Positions 41,174 through 49,373 of a DNA stretch of 64,000 bases are shown here, piece after piece. Both the position numbers and the translations under genes were made by a program. Position 1 is the first letter of the stretch, and each line of letters opens with the position of its first letter. The notes below the pieces were generated by a model. That model saw only the letters and a program-made list of their open reading frames with translations, was not told where the DNA came from and did no database searches. Source of the stretch: Glutamicibacter sp. PS (GTDB lineage: Bacteria; Actinomycetota; Actinomycetes; Actinomycetales; Micrococcaceae); NCBI GenBank assembly GCA_031317595.1, contig JANCMB010000001.1:1046871-1110870 (forward strand), read 5' to 3'.

Positions 41174-41176
41174 ATT
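41171..41176 (+). promoter_or_regulatory. -10 box inside the def stop codon
   Basis: TAGATT begins with the def stop TAG and is followed by 6 nt and ATG 41183. If real, the downstream gene has its own leaderless transcript in addition to read-through from def. Confidence 0.4.
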
Positions 41177-41182
41177 AGTGCC

Positions 41183-42049
41183 ATGACAAAAACGACGGTC
41201 CTGACATCGGCAGTTGAACGTGCACTCGCCCTAGGCGACGTCGATGATCGGGACCGTTCGTATTTTCACGAGCTCAATGCCAGCGTCGACCGCTCACAAT
41301 TGCTCTTGGCCCGAGTGAGACTGGCCGAACGATTCGGCGAGTTCCCTTCCGCCCCCATCGCACGCGAAGATACTCATATCGCACGCGAAGATACTCATAC
41401 CGCTCCCGGGGTCTGGGAACTAGCTACGCTTCTGGAACTCGCCGCAAGCCACGACCGGCTACTGGCCCGCGCGCTGAGCCCAGAAATCGTTGCCGCCACC
41501 CTGGCCGACCTCGGCCAGCAGTGCCGGCTGCACCGTGCCGAACACGGAAACGCAGGTCTAGGGACTTGGCATTGGCTCTCGCTGCACGCCAGCGGGAGCC
41601 TTTTTCGTATCGGGCGCCTGCAATACCATTTGCGGCGGATCGCCGACGCCGAGAACCGCTGGGAAGTAGATGTACATATCCCGGCCGGAGAGGCACTGGC
41701 CCCAGCGACGGTGGACGGATCGTTATCGCGGGCCGCAGCCTTTTTCCGCGCTCATTTTCCGCAGCTACGCATCGACCGAGCGGTGTGCACCAGCTGGCTT
41801 TTCGACCCATGGTTACTGGAACGGATGAAACCCACGAGCAATATCCTCTCCTTCGCACGCCGATTCCAGCCGCGTGCGGCCACCCCGGAGCCCACGGATG
41901 CGCTCTACTTCACCTTCGGAACACGCGACATGGGACGGTTGCATCGGCTCAGCGCACGCAGCGCTCTACAGTCCTTAGTCCTCGAGCGGCTCCGTTCGGA
42001 AGGCAGCTGGTTCCTCGGTCGCGGCGAATTTCGCTGGCCCGCCTCATAG
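41183..42049 (+). CDS. GNAT-like acyltransferase domain protein
   Basis: This 288-residue protein resembles the actinobacterial 'acyltransferase domain-containing' family with an N-terminal helical part and a C-terminal GNAT-like fold. Visible are the central IGRLQYHLRR, VDVHIPAGEAL, FFRAHFPQLRIDRAVCTSWL and the segment MKPTSNILSFARRFQ. The biochemical role of this family is not established. Residues 59-72 contain a 7-residue tandem repeat (IAREDTH twice) caused by an exact 21-bp duplication. It begins 9 bp after def and probably shares part of its transcription. Confidence 0.75.
   Translation: MTKTTVLTSAVERALALGDVDDRDRSYFHELNASVDRSQLLLARVRLAERFGEFPSAPIAREDTHIAREDTHTAPGVWELATLLELAASHDRLLARALSPEIVAATLADLGQQCRLHRAEHGNAGLGTWHWLSLHASGSLFRIGRLQYHLRRIADAENRWEVDVHIPAGEALAPATVDGSLSRAAAFFRAHFPQLRIDRAVCTSWLFDPWLLERMKPTSNILSFARRFQPRAATPEPTDALYFTFGTRDMGRLHRLSARSALQSLVLERLRSEGSWFLGRGEFRWPAS
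41357..41398 (+). repeat. exact 21-bp tandem duplication
   Basis: The 21-bp unit starting ATCGCACGCG at 41357-41377 is repeated exactly at 41378-41398. It is in frame and adds IAREDTH to the acyltransferase-like protein. Exact identity suggests a recent slippage event. Confidence 0.95.
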
Positions 42050-42074
42050 AGGACGAATCCCGGGCGGTTCCGCC

Positions 42075-43145
42075 TCAGTCCTGACGCGGCGCACGATATT
42101 GCTGGTATCGCATCCAGTGCTGGGCTTGCCACTGGGCTAGCCCATCGGGCCCGGCTGCACCCAGCACGCTCCCCGACCGAAGCCAGCTCGCCTTGACCAT
42201 CCCGTTGCGTCCCGGCCCGACACTTGCTTGCGCCTGGCCGTCGGCCACCAATGACCGATCGGCATAGGAGATGTAATACTCGTCAAAGGGCGGTAGCAGG
42301 TAGCGTCCGGCCGGCTGGTCCGAACGTGCGTCGTTGTCCTCGGTACGCAGATAGAGCGGCTCCCCTTCGTGCGTTCCGATACTTTGGATCCGGTCTCCGA
42401 GTCGCTTGGCCGCCGCACGCAGAGCACCGAGCGGGTGCCCGGCATACCATGCGGCATCACGCAGACTGGCCGGGCCGTGACCGCGCAAATAACCGAAAAG
42501 CAGCTCGGCCAGCGGATCGGCCGGCTCCACACCGGCGGTCGCCGTGTCGGGCACCGGCACAAAATATTGTCCGGCACTCCACGAGCCCGGATCGATCAGC
42601 GGACCTTGGCAAATCAACAGACGGTAGGACAGTTCCTGGAGCAGGGCGTAGCCTCGACCGTCGTGCAGGTCCAGTCCCGCTTCCTGCCAGCGACTCTGAA
42701 TCAGTTCGCGGCTCGCCCGCCCCTCGCGCCGAAATAGATCCATCACGTGCGCGGCCGCGTCATCCACGACGGTTGCGGTGATGTGTTGATTGGCGCGACG
42801 GGTTGCGGCGCTCTGGGCCACCCGCGGGGCGCTGAGCCTTACTAGCCATCCAAGATCTTGCGGCTGGCAGAGATGGAGGGTTCCACGCATCAACCAGCTG
42901 CGAACCAGTTCGCCGTGCTCCAAGGCGTGCACCACTGGCTGACGCTGCGTCGTTGAACCGTGCCGCAAGCTCAGCGCGTACGCCCCGCCGGCGAGGTCCT
43001 GGGCCTGGGTGGCCAGCATATGGGCGGCGACCGCACCGACCGTCGGTTCGTGGGCTGTACTAGGCGCTAGCAGATGGCTACGTAGCCGCAGTGCGCGCAG
43101 GCGCGACCTATCGGTGCCCCGTCGACTATCGAGCAACTGATCCAT
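42075..43145 (-). CDS. winged-helix DNA-binding protein (HTH_42 / AlkZ-like family)
   Basis: From ATG 43145 this 356-residue protein matches the HTH_42 family: LRLRSHLLAP and GAVAAHMLATQAQD near the N-terminus, LVRSWLMRGTLHL and LPPFDEYYISYADRS near the C-terminus. Relatives include AlkZ/YcaQ, DNA glycosylases that open crosslinked or alkylated sites. The Gln-x-Gln motif of AlkZ appears as ATQAQD. A repair role is possible, but many members are uncharacterised. The frame is open upstream to 43304 across the terminator of gapB and is trimmed. It is convergent with the acyltransferase gene. Confidence 0.82.
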   Translation of the reverse strand: MDQLLDSRRGTDRSRLRALRLRSHLLAPSTAHEPTVGAVAAHMLATQAQDLAGGAYALSLRHGSTTQRQPVVHALEHGELVRSWLMRGTLHLCQPQDLGWLVRLSAPRVAQSAATRRANQHITATVVDDAAAHVMDLFRREGRASRELIQSRWQEAGLDLHDGRGYALLQELSYRLLICQGPLIDPGSWSAGQYFVPVPDTATAGVEPADPLAELLFGYLRGHGPASLRDAAWYAGHPLGALRAAAKRLGDRIQSIGTHEGEPLYLRTEDNDARSDQPAGRYLLPPFDEYYISYADRSLVADGQAQASVGPGRNGMVKASWLRSGSVLGAAGPDGLAQWQAQHWMRYQQYRAPRQD

Positions 43146-43212
43146 GTGCCCTAGCCTAGCGGCCGGTGCCTGTACCGCGGCCGTCGCTTGCTCGGACGCC
43201 CCAGTTAACGGC

Positions 43213-43252
43213 CGATGGCCGGCCGCACCAAAGTTGATGCGGCCGGCCATCG
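43213..43252. terminator. terminator hairpin after gapB
   Basis: CGATGGCCGGCCGCA (43213-43227) pairs with TGCGGCCGGCCATCG (43238-43252), a 15-bp perfect stem with a 10-nt loop, 15 bp beyond the gapB stop on the minus strand. Confidence 0.82.
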
Positions 43253-43266
43253 AGCGGTTGGTCTGC

Positions 43267-44721
43267 TTAGACCGCGGCGGCCTGCTGTAGCGCAGGAACC
43301 GCAACCGGGTGGGTACCGGCCATCGTCTCGATCACGCGAACCACCTGGCAGGAGTAGCCGAACTCGTTGTCGTACCACACGTAGACCACGGCGTTCTTGC
43401 CGGAGACGATGGTCGCCAGGCCATCGACGATGCCGGCGCGACGCGAACCCACGAAGTCAGTGGAAACGACCTCTGGCGAATCGGTGAAGTCGATCTGCTT
43501 GTGCAGGTTCGAGGTCAGCGAGGTTTCACGCAGGTAGGCGTTGAGCTCTTCCTTGGTGGTCTCGTTCTCCAGATTCAGGTTCAAGATAGCCATGGACACA
43601 TCCGGGGTAGGAACGCGGATGGCGTTGCCGGTGAGCTTGCCAGCGAACTCCGGCAGAGCCTTGGCCACGGCCTTGGCGGCACCGGTTTCGGTGATCACCA
43701 TGTTCAGCGCGGCCGAACGTCCACGGCGCTCACCCTTGTGGAAGTTGTCGATCAGGTTCTGATCGTTGGTGAAGGAGTGCACGGTTTCGACGTGTCCATG
43801 GGTGACACCGAACTTGTCGTTCAGCGCCTTGAGCACCGGGGTGATGGCGTTGGTGGTGCAGGAAGCGGCGGTGATGATCTTGTCGTCCTCGCCGATCCAG
43901 GAATCGTTGATGCCGTGCACGATGTTCTTCAGGTCGCCCTTGCCCGGGGCGGTCAGCAGCACGCGGGAAACACCCTTGGCCTCGAGGTGCTGGGATAGGC
44001 CAGCCTCGTCGCGCCACTTGCCGGTGTTGTCCACCACGATGGCGTTGTTGATGCCGTAGGCGGTGTAGTCAACGGAAGCCGGGTCATTCGAGTAGATGAC
44101 CTGGATCAGGGTGCCATTGGCCTGAATGGTGTTGTTTTCCTCGTCAACGGTGATCGAGCCTTCGAAGCGACCGTGCACCGAGTCGCGGCGTAGCAGCGAG
44201 GCGCGCTTGACCAGGTCGTTTTCGGCACCCTTGCGTACCACGATGGCGCGCAGGTTCAGGCCGTAACCGCCACGTTCGATGAGGATGCGAGCCAGCAGGC
44301 GGCCGATACGACCGAAGCCGTAGAGCACGACATCCTGCGGGTCGGCCTCGGCGGCGCCGGCCTGGCCGACCTTCTCGCCGAGTTCACCACGCAGGAATTC
44401 GGTCAGGTCAGCGCTGCCGGATTCAACGAACTTCTTGTTCAAGCGTCCGAGGTCCACGGACAGGGCGCCGACGTTCAATGACTCGAGGGCCTCGAGAATC
44501 GGCATGGTGGAAGCCAGTGGCAGCTCTTCACCGTCGATCCGACGCACCACGCGGTGGGCCTTGATGATGTCGATGGCGGACTGATTAATGAGCTTGCGTC
44601 CGTAAATGGAGGTCACCACGTTGTTGTGGCGGTAAAGACGTCCAATCAGGGGAACCATGGCTTCTGCGAGCTCTTCGCGCCCGCTCCATTCCTGCTGGGC
44701 TACGACAGACTGCTGGGTCAC
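43267..44721 (-). CDS. gapB: glyceraldehyde-3-phosphate dehydrogenase, long GapB type
   Basis: At 484 residues this is the long actinobacterial form, comparable with C. glutamicum GapB (about 480), not the 335-residue GapA. The first 125 residues are a helical extension (REELAEAMVPLIGRLYRHNN). The Rossmann motif GFGRIGRLLARI follows, with the catalytic Cys in ITAASCTTNAITPV, then phosphate-binding residues in NMVITETGAAKAVAKALPE and WYDNEFGYSCQVVRV. In Corynebacterium GapB favours NADP and the gluconeogenic direction; this is inferred here. The start is GTG 44721 behind AAAGGGA. Its leader is about 120 nt, with a 7-bp hairpin at 44806-44833. Confidence 0.93.
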   Translation of the reverse strand: MTQQSVVAQQEWSGREELAEAMVPLIGRLYRHNNVVTSIYGRKLINQSAIDIIKAHRVVRRIDGEELPLASTMPILEALESLNVGALSVDLGRLNKKFVESGSADLTEFLRGELGEKVGQAGAAEADPQDVVLYGFGRIGRLLARILIERGGYGLNLRAIVVRKGAENDLVKRASLLRRDSVHGRFEGSITVDEENNTIQANGTLIQVIYSNDPASVDYTAYGINNAIVVDNTGKWRDEAGLSQHLEAKGVSRVLLTAPGKGDLKNIVHGINDSWIGEDDKIITAASCTTNAITPVLKALNDKFGVTHGHVETVHSFTNDQNLIDNFHKGERRGRSAALNMVITETGAAKAVAKALPEFAGKLTGNAIRVPTPDVSMAILNLNLENETTKEELNAYLRETSLTSNLHKQIDFTDSPEVVSTDFVGSRRAGIVDGLATIVSGKNAVVYVWYDNEFGYSCQVVRVIETMAGTHPVAVPALQQAAAV

Positions 44722-44847
44722 AGAGAATCCCTTTCAAATTTCAGCCAGCTTCCGGATCCTGGAAGCAGGTTGGCACCGTGAGAAGCACCATTGCTTTTGC
44801 GGTGGTACGGGGTTTGCGGATCCTATCCCCGTAAAAGTACATCTACC

Positions 44848-44853
44848 ATTCTA
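44848..44853 (-). promoter_or_regulatory. gapB -10 box
   Basis: TAGAAT on the minus strand, within CTACCATTCTAGTC (plus strand 44843-44856). The same 14 bp occur at the rnpB promoter (45283-45296). Transcription would start near 44841. Confidence 0.6.
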
Positions 44854-44924
44854 GTCGGTAGCGGGGCCGCTGAACGCGTCGGCGCTGTGAATCATCTCAC
44901 CCGCAAGGAGGGGCGAGGAATGTT

Positions 44925-45281
44925 GAATGGGATGGCCGATACGCCGGGTTCTGTACCGCAGTGCGGTGGCGATCATCTATCTACGACTGCCGTTGCCGAC
45001 AGCCTCTAGCGGTCCACCCGATTGCTTGGGCGAACAGCCCTCAAACGCAATCTGTCTGACCTTGCTCCGGGTGGGGTTTACCTAGCTGCCCCGGTCACCC
45101 GGGGCACTGGTGGTCTCTTACACCACCCTTTCACCCTTACCAGGACGAGCCTGGCGGTTTACTTTCTGTGGCACTAGCCTGCGGGTCACCCCGAGTGGGC
45201 GTTACCCACCACCCTGTTCTGTGGAGCCCGGACGTTCCTCGGGCCGCCTAAGCGGCACGCGATCGCCTGACCATCCCATTC
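44925..45281 (-). ncRNA. rnpB: RNase P RNA (class A)
   Basis: On the minus strand this 357-nt segment contains the conserved core elements of bacterial RNase P RNA: GAGGAACGTCCGGGCTCC near the 5' end, GGTAAGGGTGAAAGGGTG, AGACCACCAG, GGGTAAACCCC-type pairing around GCTAGGTAAACCCCA, and ACAGAACCCGGCG near the 3' end. Helix P1 is closed by GAATGGGATGG at the 5' end and CCATCCCATTC at the 3' end (plus strand 45271-45281 and 44925-44935). It processes the 5' ends of pre-tRNAs. The open frame that crosses it on the plus strand is spurious. Confidence 0.96.
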
Positions 45282-45287
45282 GCTACC

Positions 45288-45293
45288 ATTCTA
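45288..45293 (-). promoter_or_regulatory. rnpB -10 box
   Basis: TAGAAT on the minus strand, 6 nt before the first base of helix P1 at 45281. The surrounding 14 bp are identical to the gapB promoter. No clear -35 is seen. Confidence 0.7.
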
Positions 45294-45354
45294 GTCCCTC
45301 ACCAGCACTGCTTCATTCAACTACGCTGACACGACGAGCCCGCTCCTGGGGCAT

Positions 45355-45360
45355 TAAGCT
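45355..45360 (+). promoter_or_regulatory. -10 box of yaaA, predicted leaderless
   Basis: TAAGCT is followed by 7 nt (GGAGAGC) and GTG 45368. The GGAG is too close to serve as a ribosome site. It is the same box as before pepN. Confidence 0.5.
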
Positions 45361-45367
45361 GGAGAGC

Positions 45368-46147
45368 GTGCTTATTTTGTTGCCGCCTTCCGAAGGCAAA
45401 ACCGCCCACGCCACCGGCGCACCCTTTGAGCTCGAGGAGCTCTCCTTTCCCGCCCTCAATGAGGATCGACACGCCGCGCTCAACGCGCTCGGTGAAGTTT
45501 CGGCTGCGGCCGATGCCATGGAGGTGCTCGGGGTCGGCGCCTCACTGGCCGCGGAGGTGGCGCGCAATGTGGCCCTGCATACCGAACCGGCGGCACCGGC
45601 GCACCAAATCTATTCCGGGGTCCTCTACGAGGCGCTGGGATACAACTCGCTCGATCCGCGCGCACAGAGTCGCGCCGATGAACAGGTGCTCGTGATCTCC
45701 GCACTATGGGGCGCGGTGCGCTACGCGGATCGTATTCCGCCCTATCGCCTCTCGATGTCCGTGAAGCTCGAACCGCTCGGCAAGCTGGCGACCTGGTGGA
45801 AGAAGCGTTTAGGGGCGGCGCTCGACGAGGTGGCTGGCGATCAGCTGATTGTCGATGCGCGGTCGAGCACCTACGCGGCAGCCTACAAGCCGGGTAATGG
45901 CAACGCCGTCGCCGTCAACGTATTTCAGCTCCGCAACGGGGTGCCGAAGGTCGTGTCGCATTTCGCGAAACATACCCGCGGCGAGGTGGCCCGCTTCCTC
46001 TTGCAGGCCGAGCATGAGCCGCAGAATCCCCGGGAGCTACTCGAGCTAATTTCACAGCGTTGGTCGGCAAGCCTCGTCGACGATAAGAAGGGCCGCGCCC
46101 TGAATATTCTGCTGCCAGAAGACCACCAGTTCACGACGGCGAAGTAG
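45368..46147 (+). CDS. yaaA: YaaA family peroxide-stress protein
   Basis: From GTG 45368 the 259-residue protein has the family signature ILLPPSEGKT at its N-terminus, then YSGVLYEALGY, ISALWGAVRYADRIPPYRL and VPKVVSHFAKHTRGEVARFLL. YaaA lowers free intracellular iron and DNA damage under peroxide stress in E. coli and has a fold with DNA-binding features. The frame continues upstream to 45110 across rnpB on the other strand and is trimmed to the family N-terminus. It is monocistronic, between rnpB and the VOC gene. Confidence 0.92.
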   Translation: MLILLPPSEGKTAHATGAPFELEELSFPALNEDRHAALNALGEVSAAADAMEVLGVGASLAAEVARNVALHTEPAAPAHQIYSGVLYEALGYNSLDPRAQSRADEQVLVISALWGAVRYADRIPPYRLSMSVKLEPLGKLATWWKKRLGAALDEVAGDQLIVDARSSTYAAAYKPGNGNAVAVNVFQLRNGVPKVVSHFAKHTRGEVARFLLQAEHEPQNPRELLELISQRWSASLVDDKKGRALNILLPEDHQFTTAK

Positions 46148-46165
46148 TAGCGCCGCGGGTGCTCG

Positions 46166-46552
46166 TTAGGGACCCGCGGCGACTAGTTCAACCTCGAAGC
46201 CGGCGGCGTCTTCGAGGTAGCTTGCGTAATGTTGCTCGCCTCCGGCATGGGGGTGCTTGTCGGCGAACATCAGCTTGAAACCGTGGGTCAGCGCCTCGGC
46301 GGTGACCGCGTCCACCAACTCCCGTGACTCCAGCCAGAACGCCAAGTGGTTCAGCCCGGGGCGGCGACGCTCATGAGCTCCGGCCTGCAGGTCCGGGCCG
46401 GACTCCAGCACAATGTAGAACTCGCCGTGCTGGTAGCTGATCCCGTCGCTCCAGCGCGCGGACTGCCGATATCCCAGCCGGGTGAATAGCCAGCCGAGGC
46501 TGGCGATCGATGGCTCGAGCTCGGCAACCCACAACTCGAGGTGGTGCAACAT
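46166..46552 (-). CDS. VOC family protein
   Basis: From ATG 46552 this 128-residue protein (MLHHLELWVAELEPSIASLG) has the VOC fold pattern with a His near the N-terminus (LHHLELWV), a central RRPGLNHLAFWL with a second His and ASYLEDAAGFEVELVA at the end with the Glu. These fit metal ligands of glyoxalase/dioxygenase relatives. The substrate is unknown. It starts 2 bp after the Nif3 stop, so the two are one operon. Confidence 0.85.
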   Translation of the reverse strand: MLHHLELWVAELEPSIASLGWLFTRLGYRQSARWSDGISYQHGEFYIVLESGPDLQAGAHERRRPGLNHLAFWLESRELVDAVTAEALTHGFKLMFADKHPHAGGEQHYASYLEDAAGFEVELVAAGP

Positions 46553-46554
46553 CA

Positions 46555-47538
46555 CTACGGAGTGAGGACGAAGTCCCACGGGTCGGAATTGACCTGAGAG
46601 ACCTGGATGTCGATGTCGAAACCATCGTCATGCAACACATTGCCTAGCGCCTTGGCGGCGGCCGAGAGCCACACCCATTCGGAGGCGAAATGCGAAACAT
46701 CGATCAGGTAGGGGTGGCCGGCACCGGCCTGTTCACGAAGTTCGCTGGCCGGGTGGTGACGCAGATCCGCGGTGACGTACACATCCGCCGCATGCGAACG
46801 CACGGCATCGAAGAGCGAGTCTCCAGCACCGGAACAGATCGCCACCTTACGCACCACACCCAGTCGGTCTCCGGCCACGCGTACCCCGCCGGCGACCGCC
46901 GGGAGCACCGTGTAGACCCGTTCGGCGAAGGCCTCGAGCTTCATCGGCTTCTCGAGGAATCCCACGCGCCCCAGGCCTTCTTCCGGCAGGCCATTGGGTG
47001 ATTGCACCAGCGGCACACAGTCTTGCAGGCCAAAGGCGTCGGCCAGGGCGTCGTTGACCCCGCCCACGGCGCTGTCGGCGTTGGTATGTGCCGTCAGCAG
47101 CGCGGTACCGGATTCGATCAATCGATGAATGGCCTCACCTTTGAAGTGCGTGCCGGCAACCTGTGTGACCCCGCGTAGCAACAGCGGGTGGTGAGTAATC
47201 AGCAGATCCGCTTCCTGCGCGATTGCATCGTCAATGACCTCGAGGGTTGGGTCCACGGCCAACACGACCTTGCGCACCGGCTGTCCGGTGCGTCCGGTAA
47301 CCAGACCAACCGCATCCCACGCCTCGGCGAGAGATAGCGGCCAAAGCTCTTCGGCGGCTTCCAAGATATTGCCCAGGGTCGGGACGGCGGGAGTTGCCGC
47401 TTCACCGTGCACCGGAGCCTGCTCGGTCGGCGGTGTGGGTTCCGCGTCCGCGGGTGTGGCCTTCACGGCAGCGGGCGTCGCAGCCTTCTTCGCCGAATTC
47501 TGCTCGGGCGGAACGGGCCCGTTGGTCTTGCTCTGCAT
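46555..47538 (-). CDS. Nif3-like dinuclear metal-centre protein
   Basis: From ATG 47538 the 327-residue protein contains the Nif3/NIF3L1 fold: WPLSLAEAWDAVGLVTG, LLITHHPLLLRGV with two metal-binding His, TALLTAHTNADSAVGGVNDALA and DVYVTADLRHHPASEL with further His near the C-terminus. Homologs form hexamers and may act as GTP cyclohydrolase-like or regulatory hydrolases; the role here is unknown. The first 52 residues (Ala, Pro, Thr, Lys rich) are an extra low-complexity arm not seen in most homologs. A -10 box TAGTCT ends 7 nt before the ATG, supporting this start. Confidence 0.87.
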   Translation of the reverse strand: MQSKTNGPVPPEQNSAKKAATPAAVKATPADAEPTPPTEQAPVHGEAATPAVPTLGNILEAAEELWPLSLAEAWDAVGLVTGRTGQPVRKVVLAVDPTLEVIDDAIAQEADLLITHHPLLLRGVTQVAGTHFKGEAIHRLIESGTALLTAHTNADSAVGGVNDALADAFGLQDCVPLVQSPNGLPEEGLGRVGFLEKPMKLEAFAERVYTVLPAVAGGVRVAGDRLGVVRKVAICSGAGDSLFDAVRSHAADVYVTADLRHHPASELREQAGAGHPYLIDVSHFASEWVWLSAAAKALGNVLHDDGFDIDIQVSQVNSDPWDFVLTP

Positions 47539-47545
47539 AGTGCTA

Positions 47546-47551
47546 AGACTA
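47546..47551 (-). promoter_or_regulatory. -10 box of the Nif3 gene, predicted leaderless
   Basis: TAGTCT on the minus strand, 7 nt before ATG 47538. It lies in the 55-bp gap to msrA (if msrA starts at 47594), so the two divergent promoters overlap closely. Confidence 0.5.
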
Positions 47552-47593
47552 CGCATGCTGGCTCGATGGAACACTTTGCAACGCCGCAACGTT

Positions 47594-48193
47594 ATGCACA
47601 ATGTGCGACACAAAACCTCCGAACCACTGACCTTCAACCCCGAAACGACGACCGCCGATGGGACCACCCTGACCACGTTTATTCTGGCCGGTGGCTGCTT
47701 TTGGTGCCTCGACGCGGTGTATCAACGGACCCGCGGAGTGCACGAAGTGCTCTCGGGCTATATTGGCGGGCACACCCCGGACCCGGACTATTACCAAGTG
47801 TGTACCGGACGTACCGGCCACGCCGAGGCGGTTGCGGTACGGTTCGACCCGGCGGTGGTGCCGGCCGAGGTCATTCTGGACATGTTCTTCACGACGCACG
47901 ATCCAACCACGCTCAATCGACAAGGCTACGACGTGGGCACGCAGTATCGCTCGGCCATGTTCCCGCTCGATGAGGCTCAGCGCCACTTGTTTGAGCAAAG
48001 CATCGAAAAGTTTGGTGCAATCTACCCAAACCGCATCGTGACGTCAATCGAAGATGACACGAGGTTTCATCTGGCCGAAACAGTTCACCAGGACTACTAC
48101 ACAAACAACCAGAATGCGGGTTACTGCCGCGTCATCATCGACCCGAAGCTGGTAAAGGTCAGGAAATATTACGCTCAATGGCTCAACGACTAG
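47594..48193 (+). CDS. msrA: peptide methionine sulfoxide reductase A
   Basis: MsrA reduces methionine-S-sulfoxide in proteins and protects against oxidation. The catalytic motif GGCFWCLDAVYQ is present, followed by GYIGGHTPDPDYYQVCTGRTGHAEAV and, near the C-terminus, a resolving Cys in NNQNAGYCRVII. Both FTTHDPTTLNRQG and VGTQYRSAMF are family signatures. From ATG 47594 the protein has 199 residues; ATG 47555 is an alternative that adds 13. Neither has a ribosome site. It is divergent from the Nif3 gene and upstream of cysK. Confidence 0.93.
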   Translation: MHNVRHKTSEPLTFNPETTTADGTTLTTFILAGGCFWCLDAVYQRTRGVHEVLSGYIGGHTPDPDYYQVCTGRTGHAEAVAVRFDPAVVPAEVILDMFFTTHDPTTLNRQGYDVGTQYRSAMFPLDEAQRHLFEQSIEKFGAIYPNRIVTSIEDDTRFHLAETVHQDYYTNNQNAGYCRVIIDPKLVKVRKYYAQWLND

Positions 48194-48315
48194 GGTGGCT
48201 TGCGCAGCCTACTAAGGTTAAGAGCGAAGCACCTGGTCGATTGCCGGACTAACCCGGACCCGCGACCCAACCCATGCCGCACTGACGGCTATTTGTACGT
48301 AAGGACTGCATATTC

Positions 48316-49251
48316 ATGGGCAAGATCTACAACAACGTCACCGAAATCATCGGCCGCACCCCGCTGGTGAAGCTCAACCGTATCGGTGAGGGCCTGCCAG
48401 GCGAGATCGCCGTCAAGCTCGAGTTCTACAACCCGGCCAACTCGGTCAAGGACCGCATCGGTGTGGCGATCGTCGACGCCGCCGAACAGGCCGGAGCGCT
48501 CAAGCCCGGAGGCACCATTGTGGAAGGCACCAGCGGCAACACCGGTATCGCACTGGCCATGGTCGGTGCCGCTCGCGGCTACCGCGTCATCTTGACCATG
48601 CCCGAGACCATGTCGACCGAGCGTCGCGTCATGCTGCGTGCCTTCGGTGCCGAGATTGTGCTGACCCCGGGTGCCGATGGCATGCGCGGCGCGGTGGAGA
48701 AGGCCAAGGAGATCGTGGCAACCACCGAGAACGCTATCTGGGCACAGCAGTTCGCCAACGAGGCAAACCCGGAGATCCACGCATCCACGACCGGTCCGGA
48801 AATCTGGGACGACACCGAGGGCCAGATCGACATCCTGGTCGCAGGTATCGGTACCGGTGGCACCATCACCGGCGCTGGCCGTTTCTTGAAGGAAAAGAAC
48901 CCGAACCTGAAGATCGTGGCCGTAGAGCCGAAGGACTCCCCGATCCTCAACGGTGGTAAGCCAGGTCCGCACAAGATCCAGGGTCTGGGCGCCAACTTCA
49001 TTCCCGAGGTGCTGGACACCGAACTGTACGACGAGGTGCTGGACGCCTCGATCGACGACTCCGTGGCCACCGCCCGCGCCTTGGGTGTGCAGGAAGGCAT
49101 CCTTGGCGGTCTCTCCGGTGGTGCAGCGGTCTGGGGTGCCTTGCAGATCGCAGCTCGCGAGGAAAACGCCGGTAAGCGCATCGTTACCGTGATCCCGGAC
49201 TTCGGCGAACGCTACATCTCCACCCTGCTCTTTGACGACATTCGTGGCTAA
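48316..49251 (+). CDS. cysK: cysteine synthase A (O-acetylserine sulfhydrylase)
   Basis: CysK makes cysteine from O-acetylserine and sulfide with PLP. The 311-residue protein has the PLP lysine in [13 protein letters not shown], the substrate loop [12 protein letters not shown], the phosphate-binding [15 protein letters not shown] and the C-terminal [12 protein letters not shown]. It is followed after 122 bp by cysE on the same strand, separated by a stem-loop. GTAAGGAC lies upstream of the ATG. CysE supplies O-acetylserine, so the two act in succession and may form the cysteine synthase complex. Confidence 0.97.
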   Translation: MGKIYNNVTEIIGRTPLVKLNRIGEGLPGEIAVKLEFYNPANSVKDRIGVAIVDAAEQAGALKPGGTIVEGTSGNTGIALAMVGAARGYRVILTMPETMSTERRVMLRAFGAEIVLTPGADGMRGAVEKAKEIVATTENAIWAQQFANEANPEIHASTTGPEIWDDTEGQIDILVAGIGTGGTITGAGRFLKEKNPNLKIVAVEPKDSPILNGGKPGPHKIQGLGANFIPEVLDTELYDEVLDASIDDSVATARALGVQEGILGGLSGGAAVWGALQIAAREENAGKRIVTVIPDFGERYISTLLFDDIRG

Positions 49252-49273
49252 AGAGTTCACCGGCGGAGAATAA

Positions 49274-49328
49274 AAACGCGCCATGGGTGGTTGGACCTAA
49301 TAGGATCCAACCACCCATTGACGCGTTT
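49274..49328. terminator. stem-loop between cysK and cysE
   Basis: ATGGGTGGTTGGA (49283-49295) pairs with its inverse (49306-49318) over 13 bp. AAACGCG (49274-49280) and CGCGTTT (49322-49328) extend it across a 2x3-nt internal loop. An A run precedes and TTT follows, so it can terminate or attenuate, setting cysE output relative to cysK. Confidence 0.75.
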
Positions 49329-49373
49329 ACGCTGGTCACCTGCCCACTGCACCCAAAACACTAAGGTAGAACC

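Noticed and set aside
41357..41398. Tandem repeat considered as a CRISPR-like or mobile repeat
   Set aside because: Only two copies, no spacer, in frame within a gene; simple duplication.
44880..45010. Possible second small RNA next to rnpB
   Set aside because: The conserved sequences there belong to the 3' half of RNase P RNA itself.
45110..45367. N-terminal extension of the yaaA frame
   Set aside because: It overlaps rnpB and its promoter on the other strand; the family N-terminus (ILLPPSEGK) begins at 45368.
48289..49284. Minus-strand 331-codon frame opposite cysK
   Set aside because: It mirrors cysK almost exactly, has no ribosome site and no protein family features; an antisense shadow.
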